Shown here piece by piece: positions 10,873 through 21,213 of a DNA stretch of 64,000 nt. Origin of the DNA: Thalassia testudinum (lineage: Eukaryota > Streptophyta > Magnoliopsida > Alismatales > Hydrocharitaceae); NCBI GenBank assembly GCA_037157565.1, contig JAZHRO010000055.1, forward strand, positions 44,857,001 to 44,921,000. The letters are read 5' to 3'. Positions within the stretch are counted from its first letter, which is position 1. Every line of letters starts with the position of its first letter. The notes under the pieces are model-generated. The model saw only the letters and a list, made by a program, of their open reading frames with translations, did no database searches and was not told where the DNA came from. The position numbers were made by a program, and so were the translations under genes.

Positions 10873-11934
10873 TACTTACATATATACATATATCTATATA
10901 CATATATCTATATATATATTATTACCTATATAACTAAGTATAGATACATATACATATACATATATATATATATACACACATATATACACACCTACTTATA
11001 TATACATCTATATATACATATATATATATATATCTAGCTACATATATCTATATATACATATATTACTATATACATATACATACATATATATTTACATCTA
11101 TATAGTTATATACATATACTCATACCTATATATATATATACACATACATATATACATATATAACTACATATATATACCTATATATTTATAACCATATATA
11201 CATATAGATATATTTACATAAATACATATATATATAGTTTCACATTATTTACCATACATGGTATCGCGGGAATATCTGCACCAGTTGCTGATATTCCCCG
11301 ATACACGTGTACAAAAAGCGTGGTCACATACATCCTCCACCATCCATCCCACACTCCACATGACACCTCGTCCTGTTGGTTGCGTCTTTCTAGACGACGA
11401 CCGACTCGACACAGTGCTACACTCCATCTCCGCCTCCACCCCCACCACTTTATACATATATAGTATAGACATATATATATATATACTATAGTTACTTTAC
11501 TTCTATTTCTCTTACATGATCATAAAAAGATAAAAAAAATATATAAAAGAGAAAAGATAATCCTTGACTTGCAGGTATCCCATCTTGCGAATAGCAAAAC
11601 CCGTTTTGGAACCAGGTTTTGGCTCAAAGCCAAGAATCCAATTTTGAGGGTGTGCCTCAAGGACAAAGATTACCAGAAAAAAAAATCTAAATAGAAAAAA
11701 TACCAAAAACACAATAAACGAACGGAAGAGATTCATTATAGGAAAGGCGTAGAAACTTAACTTGTAACCCCACTTCCCTGAGTTCAACCCTGGGCCTAAA
11801 AGTGACTAAGATAAAATCAAGTAGGCCAGGTTAAAAATTTTATAAAGAGATGGTTAGGTCTGATTTAGGTTAACCACTATACACACTTCAACGACAAAAT
11901 CATCATATTAACAACCTATTCGGGTCCGACACCA
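9029..11934 (+). repeat. 3' LTR of A (2906 bp)
   Basis: It begins TGATTGCACCGCAA and ends GACACCA. The last 282 bp match the remnant of the 5' LTR. A TATA box (CTATAAAAAAG) is at about 9405-9415. Downstream are a 12-bp hairpin (9553-9564/9573-9584) and a perfect 20-bp palindrome (9674-9693, centred on AAGCTT). A GC-rich stretch at about 9700-10400 repeats CGCCTGCAGGC-like units and gives several long but unconvincing ORFs. A TA/CA microsatellite follows. Confidence 0.8.
10507..11240. repeat. CA/TA-rich microsatellite in LTR of A
   Basis: A short CACACA run passes into about 700 bp of TATATA/TACATA repeats. A further short run lies at 11450-11492. Low complexity; the Tyr/Ile-rich ORFs inside it are artefacts. 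Confidence 0.9.
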
Positions 11935-11945
11935 CCTGTCCCTAT
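11935..11945 (+). pseudogene. 11-bp sliver of element Z's RT gene between A and B
   Basis: CCTGTCCCTAT fits the codons before the conserved YGTFAF motif of the RT, which resumes at 30746 with CCTATGGAACC. A's likely target duplication is 11935-11939 (CCTGT). B's is 11941-11945 (CCTAT), repeated exactly at 30746-30750. Confidence 0.75.
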
Positions 11946-14109
11946 TGATTGCGCAGCAATCATAGGTCTTAATTGACCTAAATTAGGCTAATAGCATAAG
12001 TTAGGGTAATTCATGCATGCATAAGCATTACTAGCACCTTTACTGCTTTCTTTCAGCTATGCATAAAATAACGCAATAATGTACTAATTAGGTGCATTAT
12101 GTCAATTGCAGGTAATAAGCTTATCAGAAGCTAGATCTGAAGCTGGATCTGAAGAATAAAGAATAACTGGTGTTGCAGCAGAGCTGTAGCGGAAGACCTT
12201 GATTAGATGTAGTAGATAAAAATGTAAGGGAGTTAAGGTAAGCTATTCTATTAAGTAGAAGTAAAGTAATAAATTATGAAGAACATAGGTCCATCCTTGC
12301 CCTAGGACAGCCTAGAAGCTTCCCCAAGCCTTAGCCACCCTTAAATTAGGTCACCGCACCCAAGGAAACCTTAAAACCCTAATTGTAGCCTCTATCTGGA
12401 CGTCTAGATGAGCTATAGGACTTCCAGAACCCATAGCCAACTCCCGCACACCATAAACCTACTTCTGCAGTGTTATTGGACGTCCAGACACTTGATCAGA
12501 CGTCCAATTTCTACAGAATACCCAAGACAGAACCTAAAAACCCTCCTAACTCTGATTGGACATCCAGACAATAAGTATGGACTTCTGATTTTTCATTATA
12601 AGATGTCTGACACTATTGTTATACGTCTAATACTGTCCTCCAGTTCCTGTTTTGGAATTCAAGCCTTGATCTTGGATCTCTAGCCCCCTAAACCCAATTC
12701 TTACCCCATAGGAACCTAAATTAAGGTGCCCTAACCCTAGTACATCACCTCTAGACCTCCCTAAAGACCTAATTAGGTCCTCACTAAACCTAATTGACTT
12801 GGATCTTAGTCAATTCCATCAGCCTATTCAATTGGACTCATTGAGTTCAATTGAGCCCTGATCTCAGCACACACTGTCCAATTGGACTCAGTGAGAGTCC
12901 AATTGACCTAGACCTAACTTAATTGAGTTAATTTACTCTCAATTAAGTTTTCACACACCCAATTAAACTTTTATTAAGTTTAATTGCACTTTACCTTAGT
13001 GAATTAGGGTTTACAACCCTAATTTGAGACCTACCTTGACCTAAACCAACTAGAACCTAACCTAATCAACCTAGACACCTAAGTTTCAACCCACACACAC
13101 CATCCACATGAAAAATACCTAGCCTAGAGCTCTCTAGAACTGTCTACCTTGTGTTGTTGCCTTGGTTGCTAAAACTAGCAACCAAGAGCCATTCAATTTT
13201 TAGATCCACATTTGGTGGATCTAAAAACCACCATCCATCCTCTTTCTCCCACTCTCCCACGGGCTCCCACCATAGGTCTCTCTAGAAAATTCCATAATTC
13301 TATAGAGAGCTTCCCTTGGTCTATAAAAAGTCCTAAGGGGTGGCCATTTGCACCCATCCATCTCTTGGCTTTATTCACTTCCATTTAGGTTAGCTACATT
13401 CCACCTCCACGAGTTGCCTCACCATGGCCACCACCATCTCCATGCCAGGATGCTAGATCACCTCTCCAACCTCTCTCTAAGGGCCGGCCTAAGCACCATT
13501 GGCCACCCATCCTCCTCTCAACCACTAAAAGGTCATCAGAGACCACCTCCGAATGCCCTTACTTCTGCTAGATTAGTAGCTTAGTTCTTCATAGTTTACA
13601 TGCTTTTATTTATTGCTTAGTAGTATAGCTCTTTACTCTCCCCCAATGATGCATGCAAAATCCCCCCATAGATTCCTATATGCAATCGTTTTCTGTTAGC
13701 TAGATTGATGTTTTTAAGGTTTCCTCTATAAGCTTTCCTCTAGTTCCATGTTGCAACACTCTCTTGAATGAATGAAAGAAAATTTTCTATATACATATGT
13801 CTATGTGTTGAGAATCACCATGAGCTTGTTGCAATATATTTTGTGTGATTAAAGTTGCCTGCTTTTACTTTCTGATATTCTTACAACTAAGCATGTCGTG
13901 TTTAAATACGTAATAACCATTAACCGCCATGAGATTTTATGCAAGTAGAGCTAGAAAAGATCAATTTCAGATTTGCATAAATGCCTCCCAGAGACGAACG
14001 ACAGGGACTCAAAGTCTCATTATCTTTAGAACTTATTTTTGATGAGTGTTTAGCACGACTATACTACGATTTTCGACAACTTTAAAATGTGCAAAAATGG
14101 CTTCTGTCA
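11946..14109 (+). repeat. 5' LTR of B (LTR family 1, 2164 bp)
   Basis: It begins with the perfect hairpin TGATTGCGCAGCAATCA and ends TTCTGTCA. Four copies of this LTR are in the window (B 5' and 3', F 5' and 3'). A TATA box (CTATAAAAAG) is at 13321-13330. A chain of ten inverted repeats occupies 12766-13309, just upstream of it. GACGTC-like palindromes lie at 12399-12640. A 12-bp tandem repeat (AGCTGGATCTGA) near 12130-12160 varies in copy number among the four LTRs. The putative transcript start and R/U5 would follow the TATA box. ORFs at 13193-13384 and 13348-13584 are not credible genes. Confidence 0.9.
12766..13309 (+). repeat. Chain of ten inverted repeats upstream of the LTR-1 TATA box
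   Basis: Stems: 12766-12779 (14-bp palindrome), 12792-12799/12808-12815, 12829-12840/12842-12853, 12879-12889/12895-12905, 12916-12927/12938-12949, 12960-12970/12976-12986, 13002-13011/13015-13024, 13161-13171/13176-13186, 13197-13209/13215-13227 and 13278-13291/13296-13309. Most stems are 8-13 bp and perfect, with loops of 3-10 bases. The third has one mismatch, and the last has two but is perfect (14 bp, loop CCAT) in both LTRs of F (34957-34988 and 52950-52981). Confidence 0.9.
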
Positions 14110-14111
14110 AA

Positions 14112-14131
14112 TGGCGTCGTTGCCTGAGGGG
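14112..14131 (+). other. Primer binding site of B (tRNA-Asp, decayed)
   Basis: TGGCGTCGTTGCCTGAGGGG, two bases after the LTR end. It matches the tRNA-Asp complement with a few changes. The equivalent site of F is at 35780. Confidence 0.8.
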
Positions 14132-15802
14132 TAACGTCATTTTTTGATTTTGACCTTTTGAGCTATCAATAACAAATCTTCCTCTACTTGTCTTTGGTTA
14201 TGCAGGAAAAATAGGAAAAAATGGGATCTACACCCACAACGAGCGCAGGAAAAAAAATTCCAGGTGCACATCATTTCTTTGTTGTAGTTTTTTTTTGTGA
14301 ACCCTAGGTTAGATTTGCTTCTAGCAATTTCATTTGAAAAAAAAAATCTTATTCATTTTCGTGAAAAAAGAAAAAAAATCAAAGAAAAAAAAATCTAGAT
14401 AGTTAGATTTTGTTTCTATTTTAATCCTAAGTTAGTTTTGAAAATGCAAAAAAAAATTATTTTTGAAAATCCTTTAAAAAAAATCCTTCTTGAAAAAAAA
14501 ATTTTTCAAAACTTTAAAAAAAAAAATTTTTTTTGGTGGAAAGTTTGAATTTTAAACTCAAACACCTTTTAAAAGCTTCTCCACCACCCTCTGATTTTCG
14601 ACCAGACTTCAAAATCTGAATTAAAAATTCAATTGTCAAAAAATTAGTGAATAAAAAATTCTTTAATTTAGGTTAGACCTTTATTTTCAAATCATCTTTC
14701 AAACAGCACCATTCTTTTGAAAAAATTCAAGTAGAAAATTTTTAAAAATTCGCAAAGTGCAAGGGAGTCAAACTGACCCAAATTTGAGATTTTTCAAAAT
14801 TCAAAAAGCAATTCTGAGTAATCCACGAATCTATTTTTACTAAAAATGGTGAGGTTTGAAATCTGATCTTATTGGGTTTAATTTCCATATTTTTCCTGAA
14901 TTTTTGGAAAACATTTGATACTGTTTCAATTTGAAAAACTGACCAGGGGTCAAAATTCCAGATTTGACCCCTATACATTTAAAAATCTCTATAAATTTGG
15001 TTGAAATAGTAAAAATTACAAAAAAATATTCTATGAAAATATAATTAAAAAAGAAATCTACTCACCAAATTTCAATTTAATTAGATTCCAATTTTGTTTA
15101 GAGAACTATTTTTATTCTTGTGGTCTGCTGAAGAAGAACAAAACAAAAGAACAAAAAAACCCTAGAATTGCATAAACCTTAGGTTACATCTTTAGGGTTA
15201 CAATCTAGAGACCACATTTGGGCTAACCTAGACTTGATCAAGTCTAAGGTTTAGCTGGTGAGCTTGGTCACCTTATGAGCCACTCACCATAAACCCCAAT
15301 TGAAGAAAAGGCTAAATTAATTTGAAAACACGAAATCAACCTGAATTCGTTGTTATACTTCTGGGTGTTTTCAACCTCTCTTGCCGAACCTGGTGACTAA
15401 GTCTGCGAGGCAATGTCAAACGACTGCGATTCGGGGGTAACGGAACCGAAGGCGTATGCTGAAGGAAGAACCTTCCCCTTAGTCCCCCCCTCGTAACCAG
15501 ACTGGCTGGGTTAGCTTGAGAGGCGGGAATCACTTTCAGTCGGTTGAACAACGAATTTTTTCTTCAGGAATTCAAACTTCTAAAGAAAAATATGGTCATC
15601 CGATTCATAAGGACCATCTGATTGACAGGGCCTTAGCCTTGTCTGGCTGGCTGCACCAACCTAGGGGTTGGGTGGTGTATAAGAGGAAGGAGGTCACTCA
15701 GACCTCGACTAGTTGGACCTTGGGAGCCGCTCCCAAGGAGGCGAGCAACCTTGCCCGTATCATCTTCTCCCCTACCTTTTTTCTTCCACTCACTTAGCTG
15801 CA
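14132..15802 (+). other. Leader of B, noncoding
   Basis: Very AT-rich with long A runs (14330-14530) and no credible ORF. It aligns with F's leader at 35800-37307. A short ATG-containing stretch after a TGCAGG (14203-14260), conserved in F, resembles a splice acceptor followed by a tiny ORF, but I cannot support a gene. Confidence 0.55.
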
Positions 15803-15997
15803 ATGGCTAACCCTAGATCTGGACCTAATCAGGATCCAGAAGAGCTGGACCCACGAGCTTATCTGAGAGCCCGGGTCACTGAATTAGCTCAACCTTGGGA
15901 TCAGAACCCAAGGTGGCGAAGATGACTTTTCACTTCGCCTGATCCTTCTCCTCAGGTTACTGAAATGGTTAACCCATATCCTAACCCTGGATATTAT

Positions 15998-17720
15998 TGA
16001 AAGTTCCCTTACTTGTACTAGGAGGGGTGAGATCAGCGTGACAAAAAAATGCGGAATTGAAAATATATAAAGCAATCTCACAAAAATAAGCAATCACAAA
16101 ATGTACACAAAGATTTTTAGGTGGAAACCCAAACCGGGTAAAAACCACCACCTAACCCTCTCGAGTTAGGATTTTCTGATCAACCTAGTTGATCAAATCC
16201 ACTAACCGAATCACTTTGAACGAGGGTGATTCAACCTCAATACAACCACGCTACAAGTACGAGGGTAGCGTTCCTCAACCCCTTCTCTCCACGAGAAGGA
16301 TTTTGTCCCACGAAGGAGACGGGAATTCGCAAAGCGAATACCCAACCAAAAGACAAAGATAAAATAAACAATAGTCCTATAGAGCCAACAAAATAATTAA
16401 ACCTAGCTTCTATAGGAAATAGGAAACTCCCCTTTGCAAGGAGTGCGTCGACGATGACGCGGTGCGTGTGCCACGCGAGGCGCTACGTCGCTCTCGTTAT
16501 CAACAGCGGGAGAGCGGGCGCGCGAAGGCTTGATGCTCTCAAGAGAATGAAACTAGAGCTTGGAGAGCAAGGGCCTCAATTGGACACAAAAGAGTGGAAC
16601 TAAGTTGCTTAGGTGTGTCTCTTGTTTCTCTTAGTGTGTATGTTGTGTGTTTTGTGTGTAAAGGCTCCCCTCTATTTATAGAGGCCTTAGGAAGGCTTTG
16701 GAAGGCTTGGAAAAGCTTCCATAGCCGTTGGGTGCAAAGCCCAAGAGAATCAGGCCGAAATCAGGACAATGATTGCATTTGACAGGGTTATCAGACGTCT
16801 AACTCTGGCATCAGACGTCTGGAAGGCCACTTTAAGACGTCTGATTTCAAGGTCAGACGTCTGATTCTATGCGGGTTTCTCCCTGACTTGAATCAGATCT
16901 AAACAGGGTTTTTGTGCAAGTCCATCAGACGACATACAGGACGTCTGGAAACCTACTTTTACTGTGGGAATTGATTTCCAAACGTTGCAACGGCTAGAAA
17001 ATCTCTGAGAAGAGATTTTGGGTTAGCCGAGGCAAAACGGTCATTTATCAGACGTCTGGTAAGTCCTATGGACGTCTGATAAGGCTCTAACGGTCATAAT
17101 CTTGAGTGTTTTCCAAGGCAGCCAACGGTCCACTAATTGGACGTCTGGCAAAGTCATCAGACGTCTCCTAAGACGTCTGGTATAAGGTCTGGACGTCTGA
17201 ATTCATCAGACAGAACTAACTATGTCCAGCCTAACAGTTATCAGACGTCTGAAACAACAGTTAGACGTCTTAAAATCCTTTATCAGACGTCTGATTCGTG
17301 AATTAGACGTCTGGAAAGTCTGTTTTGACCCTATATTGGTTTTCTAAGTGTTCTACAGAAAACCTACGTATCCTAGGGTTGAGCAGGTGTTCCTAGGACT
17401 ACTGTTAGGGTTCTTTGAGGCTCTTTAACATAATGTCTAAGGAAAATAAAGAGCAAGAAAATAAATACAAGAGATACATGAAAGGATAAAAAAGAATCTA
17501 TCCTATTCTTCTTGTCTTCCATCTCCAATCTTTCGCTCCACGCGAACCTCCTCTATTTTCCGTCAAGCTCCTCCAATCCGTCCTGGATGCGAGCTCGAAC
17601 TCCGTCTAAACACGTCCTCATTTGCAATTGACCTGAAATCTAGGACTCAAATTGCAAATGTTAAATAACACGTGTTTTGTTATCATCAAAATAAATGATC
17701 GTGGTGCTCTAGCACCAACA
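15998..17720 (-). mobile_element. Solo LTR of a copia element (SIRE/Maximus-like)
   Basis: It is flanked by an exact 5-bp duplication ATTAT (15993-15997 and 17721-17725). Read on the minus strand it begins TGTTGGTGCTAGAGCACCA (7-bp stem), then GATGATAACAAAACACG, and ends AACTTTCA. A TATA box (CTATAAATAG on the minus strand) is at about 16671-16682. The end region contains GGTTTCCACCTAAAAATC, typical of SIRE/Maximus LTRs. No internal region remains, so it arose by LTR-LTR recombination. It disrupts the acidic ORF of B. Confidence 0.9.
16793..17315. repeat. Array of AGACGTCT palindromes in the solo LTR
   Basis: About fifteen copies of TCAGACGTCTGA or near variants (with ACGT core) are spread over about 520 bp. 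On the minus strand they lie 110-650 bp upstream of the TATA box. The same palindrome occurs in LTR family 1 and in the D LTR. Confidence 0.85.
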
Positions 17721-19400
17721 ATTATGACCCATACCAGTTGGTCCCTCAAAGGACTGCATCTTATAACCCAGGATATGGATTTCATACTCCTGCTTCTCAC
17801 CCATGGAATATGGGTAGACCTGATTCACCCCCTGGAACCCCTGAAGAACTACCAGTGCATATGCGACTGTGTTGTAGAATACAGAGAGCTGTAGCTAGCG
17901 TTAAGGAGAGGGCCGCATTCTATCTACACGAAATCCAAGCTATCACTGAGCTGAACCAAAGACAAAGCTAGATTCCATATCAACAAGCTGTGATGGAGCT
18001 CCTTCAGGGAACAGCAGGGATAACAAGGCTAATTGGACAAAATCGGGAAACTCAAGAACTACTGCTTTTGAGATATCAAGTGGAAAATAGCCTTGAGGAC
18101 CTCAAAGAATCTGAAACGACTACGCCGGAAGAACACAGAAGATTCTCGGGAGCAGATGCCAGAAGATAATTTAGGGGAAGAAGAATCTTGCTTGGATATG
18201 TGACAGGAGCAGGAAATATTCAGAATGGGTTCATCTGAGAACTCCATTCAGGAAACTGAGGAGGAAAGGACTGATATCTCCAGGACAGAGCCACCATGAG
18301 ATTATCCTGAATCTTGGGAGATACCTCTTGGGTTAGATAACCCAACCATAATAAGGGAAGTAGATCCATTTAAGGATATGGATCTTGAGGCAAACATTAC
18401 ATGTGATACTACTGATTAGCCTAAGCCACTTCCCATTGTAGGTGAACCTGTTCTAAAGCCAACATCTTCTGATATGCACTCTTCTTCTTTCACCTACATA
18501 CCTAATTAAGATGTTAGAGATTCTGAGATGACACTTTCTATCCTTGATCCTAGCATCTGAAGACCAGAAATAGCTATGGATGATTTAACCGAAGAAATAA
18601 ATATGCTACCTGAGGCAAGAATTACTGAGGAACCCAATGCATATGAGGGTGAAGCTTTGAGCAAAATGAGCTAGGGATGCACCTATCATCCTAGTCAATC
18701 TAATGGATGGCTTGACTCAGAGCCTGAAGCGTCAGCTTCTGATGAATCAGATATAAGTATGGACGAGGACGAAGTAATTTCTGACGAGGATTTTAGTGAC
18801 CTCCCCATAGATCTTCTACTTTCACAGATACCCCCATATGACCCAGAGCCTGGAGAGGGCATGATCTTTGATGTCAATTACTGCTATGAGGATCCCTATG
18901 ACTCAGATTCTGGTTCTGAGATACATGGTGATCTACTCCCTCAGCAACTTTCTGCTAAATTGTGGGACATGATAAATCAACTGAATCAACATCTTGATCC
19001 CCCCTCTGATTATCCTCTATTCTCCACCACTACTCCACACTTTCTTATAGCTAGACTTTTTGGTGTAGGGGTGCATAATCAGCTGGTTCGCATCTCTAGA
19101 CCACTGATTCTAGGAGCATACGAGCACATTTGTCTCTTAATCTTGAACTACTGCTATGCTAGAACTGATACATCTGATTGAGTTTTCACCCAGCTGGAGG
19201 CATTAAACTCACCATCTACCCCAAATTCATCCATCACCTTATACATACTCGCTTTATACATAGAATATTTTTCTTTTAAGCATATTTCTCTTTCATATTG
19301 CATATTGTCAGGTTGGCCGATGCTAAATGTTAAAGTTCAGGAGCAATTCCAGGTGATTTCTACCCATTTACTCCCTGCTGTATTTATTTTCTTTTATATT

Positions 19401-19444
19401 CATGCATGAGGACATGCAAAAACTTAGGCATAGGGGGGTAGATA
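19401..19444 (+). other. Internal polypurine-like motif of B
   Basis: CATGAGGACATGC followed by TTAGGCATAGGGGGGTAGA, 220 bp after the ORF. F has the same at 49863-49904. Confidence 0.65.
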
Positions 19445-21187
19445 CGACAAAACTGAAAATTTTTATGCCAACATTTAGGAAAACCTCATAGTCAAACGTA
19501 CTTTATGACCCTAAATAAAAGAACAACTGACTCCACCTCCAATGCTCGTATTGGAGCTAAAAATTGTCTGCAATAGCAACTTTCGACTCACTCGCTCACC
19601 TCTTGTTCTAAATTTAGGGTCAAGCTGAATGTAACCCGATAAGGGAAATTTCATGAAGTATGAATATAAGAGGTTACTTGTTTATAACATATATACATAG
19701 TGCATCCATGAATAAGATTATCTTATTAAGAGAAAGCATTAGGGATTTTATTCTCTAATTGATTCCTATAATCTAGAATCCAGTACAACTTTTCACACAC
19801 ACGTAGAATTTGCAATGAAATCACGGTGAAGGCTGATAAACATCTTTAGTCTGTCAATAAGAAGTAGTGCTTCTCCTGAACCCCTGGACAGTGTTTTGGG
19901 AGTCAGGCAGATTTTCCTTCAAAAATCCACCAAATAGTGTGAGATGAGAGTAGAGTGTATTGGTGCTCTAAGATTAGTGCAAGGAATCCGGAATCCTAGA
20001 TCATTAGGTGATGATACTCAGAGATAAGGCATATTTTCACTCTCGGTTCCTGCGTATACATTTTGTGTGAATTTTGAGAGCCACTAAATAAGGCAAATAT
20101 GCGGAGAGTGAATTTTCATAAAACTAGGGCTAAGTTGGATGGTTCGACCATTCTTTATGGAATCCTTGGCTGAAGGAGGGTATTGATGTCAAGGTCAGAA
20201 ATATACCATCCTATCTGTCTCTCCTGATGCCATGAGTAGGCACTTCCACCAAATAAGCCACCCAATGCCTCTTGTGTACCACCAATCCCTAATAATGCCT
20301 CTTCAATAAAATTCATGAATGTGTTGTTAGATTGTGTTGAGTTAGAAAAATTATATATGAAAAAAAAAGAATGAAAAAATGAGAAAATGAGAAAAAAGAA
20401 AAAAATGAAAAATGAGAAGGAAAAAAGAAAAAAAGAGAAAGAAAAGGGAAAAGAAAAAAAAAAGAGAGGAAAAGAGCAGAAAAAGAGTTTGTGAATATTT
20501 GGTGTTTACTTCATTTGCATTGAGGCAATATCACCAAATAAATTTGAGATCTACCAAATATGGCCTTAATCCACCTTTCTTGTGTTTCTGACTGCCCGAA
20601 TACTAGCTGAGGAATTCTGACTTAGTGTTAGAGTTATGGCAACTCAATTAAAGTGTTAATGCCAAGTACGATCACTAAATACGAATCTAGAGTGAGATTG
20701 TGAGTTCAAAAAAAAAAAGAAAAAGACTAAGAGAGAATGAATACAAAGGAATCAAAAGAGAGCATAGCTTTTCTCGTCTTTCTCTAAGTTTAGTTACGTA
20801 ATAATTTGGGAATCTAGAATCTATAGTACTAAACTCTATGTAGCACCAATCGAGAGTAAGCTACCAAATATATACTCTTTTCCCTCTAAGATTCTCTACC
20901 TAAGCTTAAAGCCGGGTGGAATTCATAGAATATCTTGAATACCCCGAGGGAAGAAGTCCGCCTATCCTGTAAGAATTTTTACTTGGGGTCAAGTACAGGC
21001 TTTACAGGTGCATTAGCTTTTCACTTGAATCCGTTGCAAAAGCTACATAGCTACACTTTCACAAATGTCTGGATTTCTATAGCATAAGATGAAAACAAAA
21101 AGGGAAAAATCTTTAGGCATACACTTGATAAAATAATCAATCCCTTCGGGACCCTTCTATGAATAATTTAGTCTCTCATTTGCTAGG
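19445..21187 (+). other. 3' noncoding region of B with repeated CCACCAAATA motifs
   Basis: No ORF. CCACCAAATA or a one-base variant occurs at 19927, 20081, 20246, 20531, 20551, 20672 and 20861. The same series is found in F and H. A purine-only run (20357-20485) follows the third copy, and another (20706-20760) follows the sixth. Confidence 0.75.
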
Positions 21188-21213
21188 GACTAGCAAGATT
21201 TAGGCATGGGGTA
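21188..21213 (+). other. Polypurine tract of B
   Basis: GACTAGCAAGATTTAGGCATGGGG directly before the 3' LTR. Confidence 0.85.

Larger units (their letters stand above)
2895..11934 (+). mobile_element. Element A, non-autonomous Athila-like gag-protease retrotransposon
   Basis: Order: truncated 5' LTR (2895-3174, only its last 280 bp because X inserted there), tRNA-Asp primer site, leader, gag, protease, internal purine motif, noncoding region, polypurine tract, and 3' LTR (9029-11934). RT, RNase H and integrase are absent, with only about 1 kb between the protease ORF end and the polypurine tract. The right flank CCTGT (11935-11939) is the likely target duplication. The flank reads into Z's RT gene, so A inserted into Z. 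Confidence 0.8.
15803..19181 (+). pseudogene. Acidic ORF of B (unknown family), interrupted by a solo LTR
   Basis: I do not recognise this protein. The start ATG 15803 (MANPRSGPNQDPEELDP) is shared with F at 47991. The frame has a TGA at 15923-15925 and a TAG at 18672-18674 at exactly the same codons as F. A copia solo LTR is inserted at 15998, and there is a frameshift between about 18120 and 18200. Private stops occur too, for example TAG 18417 and TGA 18558, where F keeps CAG and CGA. The protein is acidic, with clusters such as DEDEVISDEDFSDLP, followed by IPPYDPEPGEGMIFD. The C-terminal part (18990-19181) has FLIARLFGVGVHNQLVRI and a hydrophobic stretch. The GVHNQLV motif matches GIHHQLAN in D and LHHQLAN in H. 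Its place before the 3' purine motif mirrors the env-like ORF of Athila, but I see no clear homology. Confidence 0.75.

Noticed and set aside
10507..11240. TA-rich stretch as a possible origin or matrix attachment site
   Set aside because: It is simple dinucleotide repeat expansion; nothing else supports such a role.
19927..20870. Spaced CCACCAAATA motifs as a CRISPR-like array
   Set aside because: Repeats are too short, spacing is irregular, and the sequence is plant DNA.
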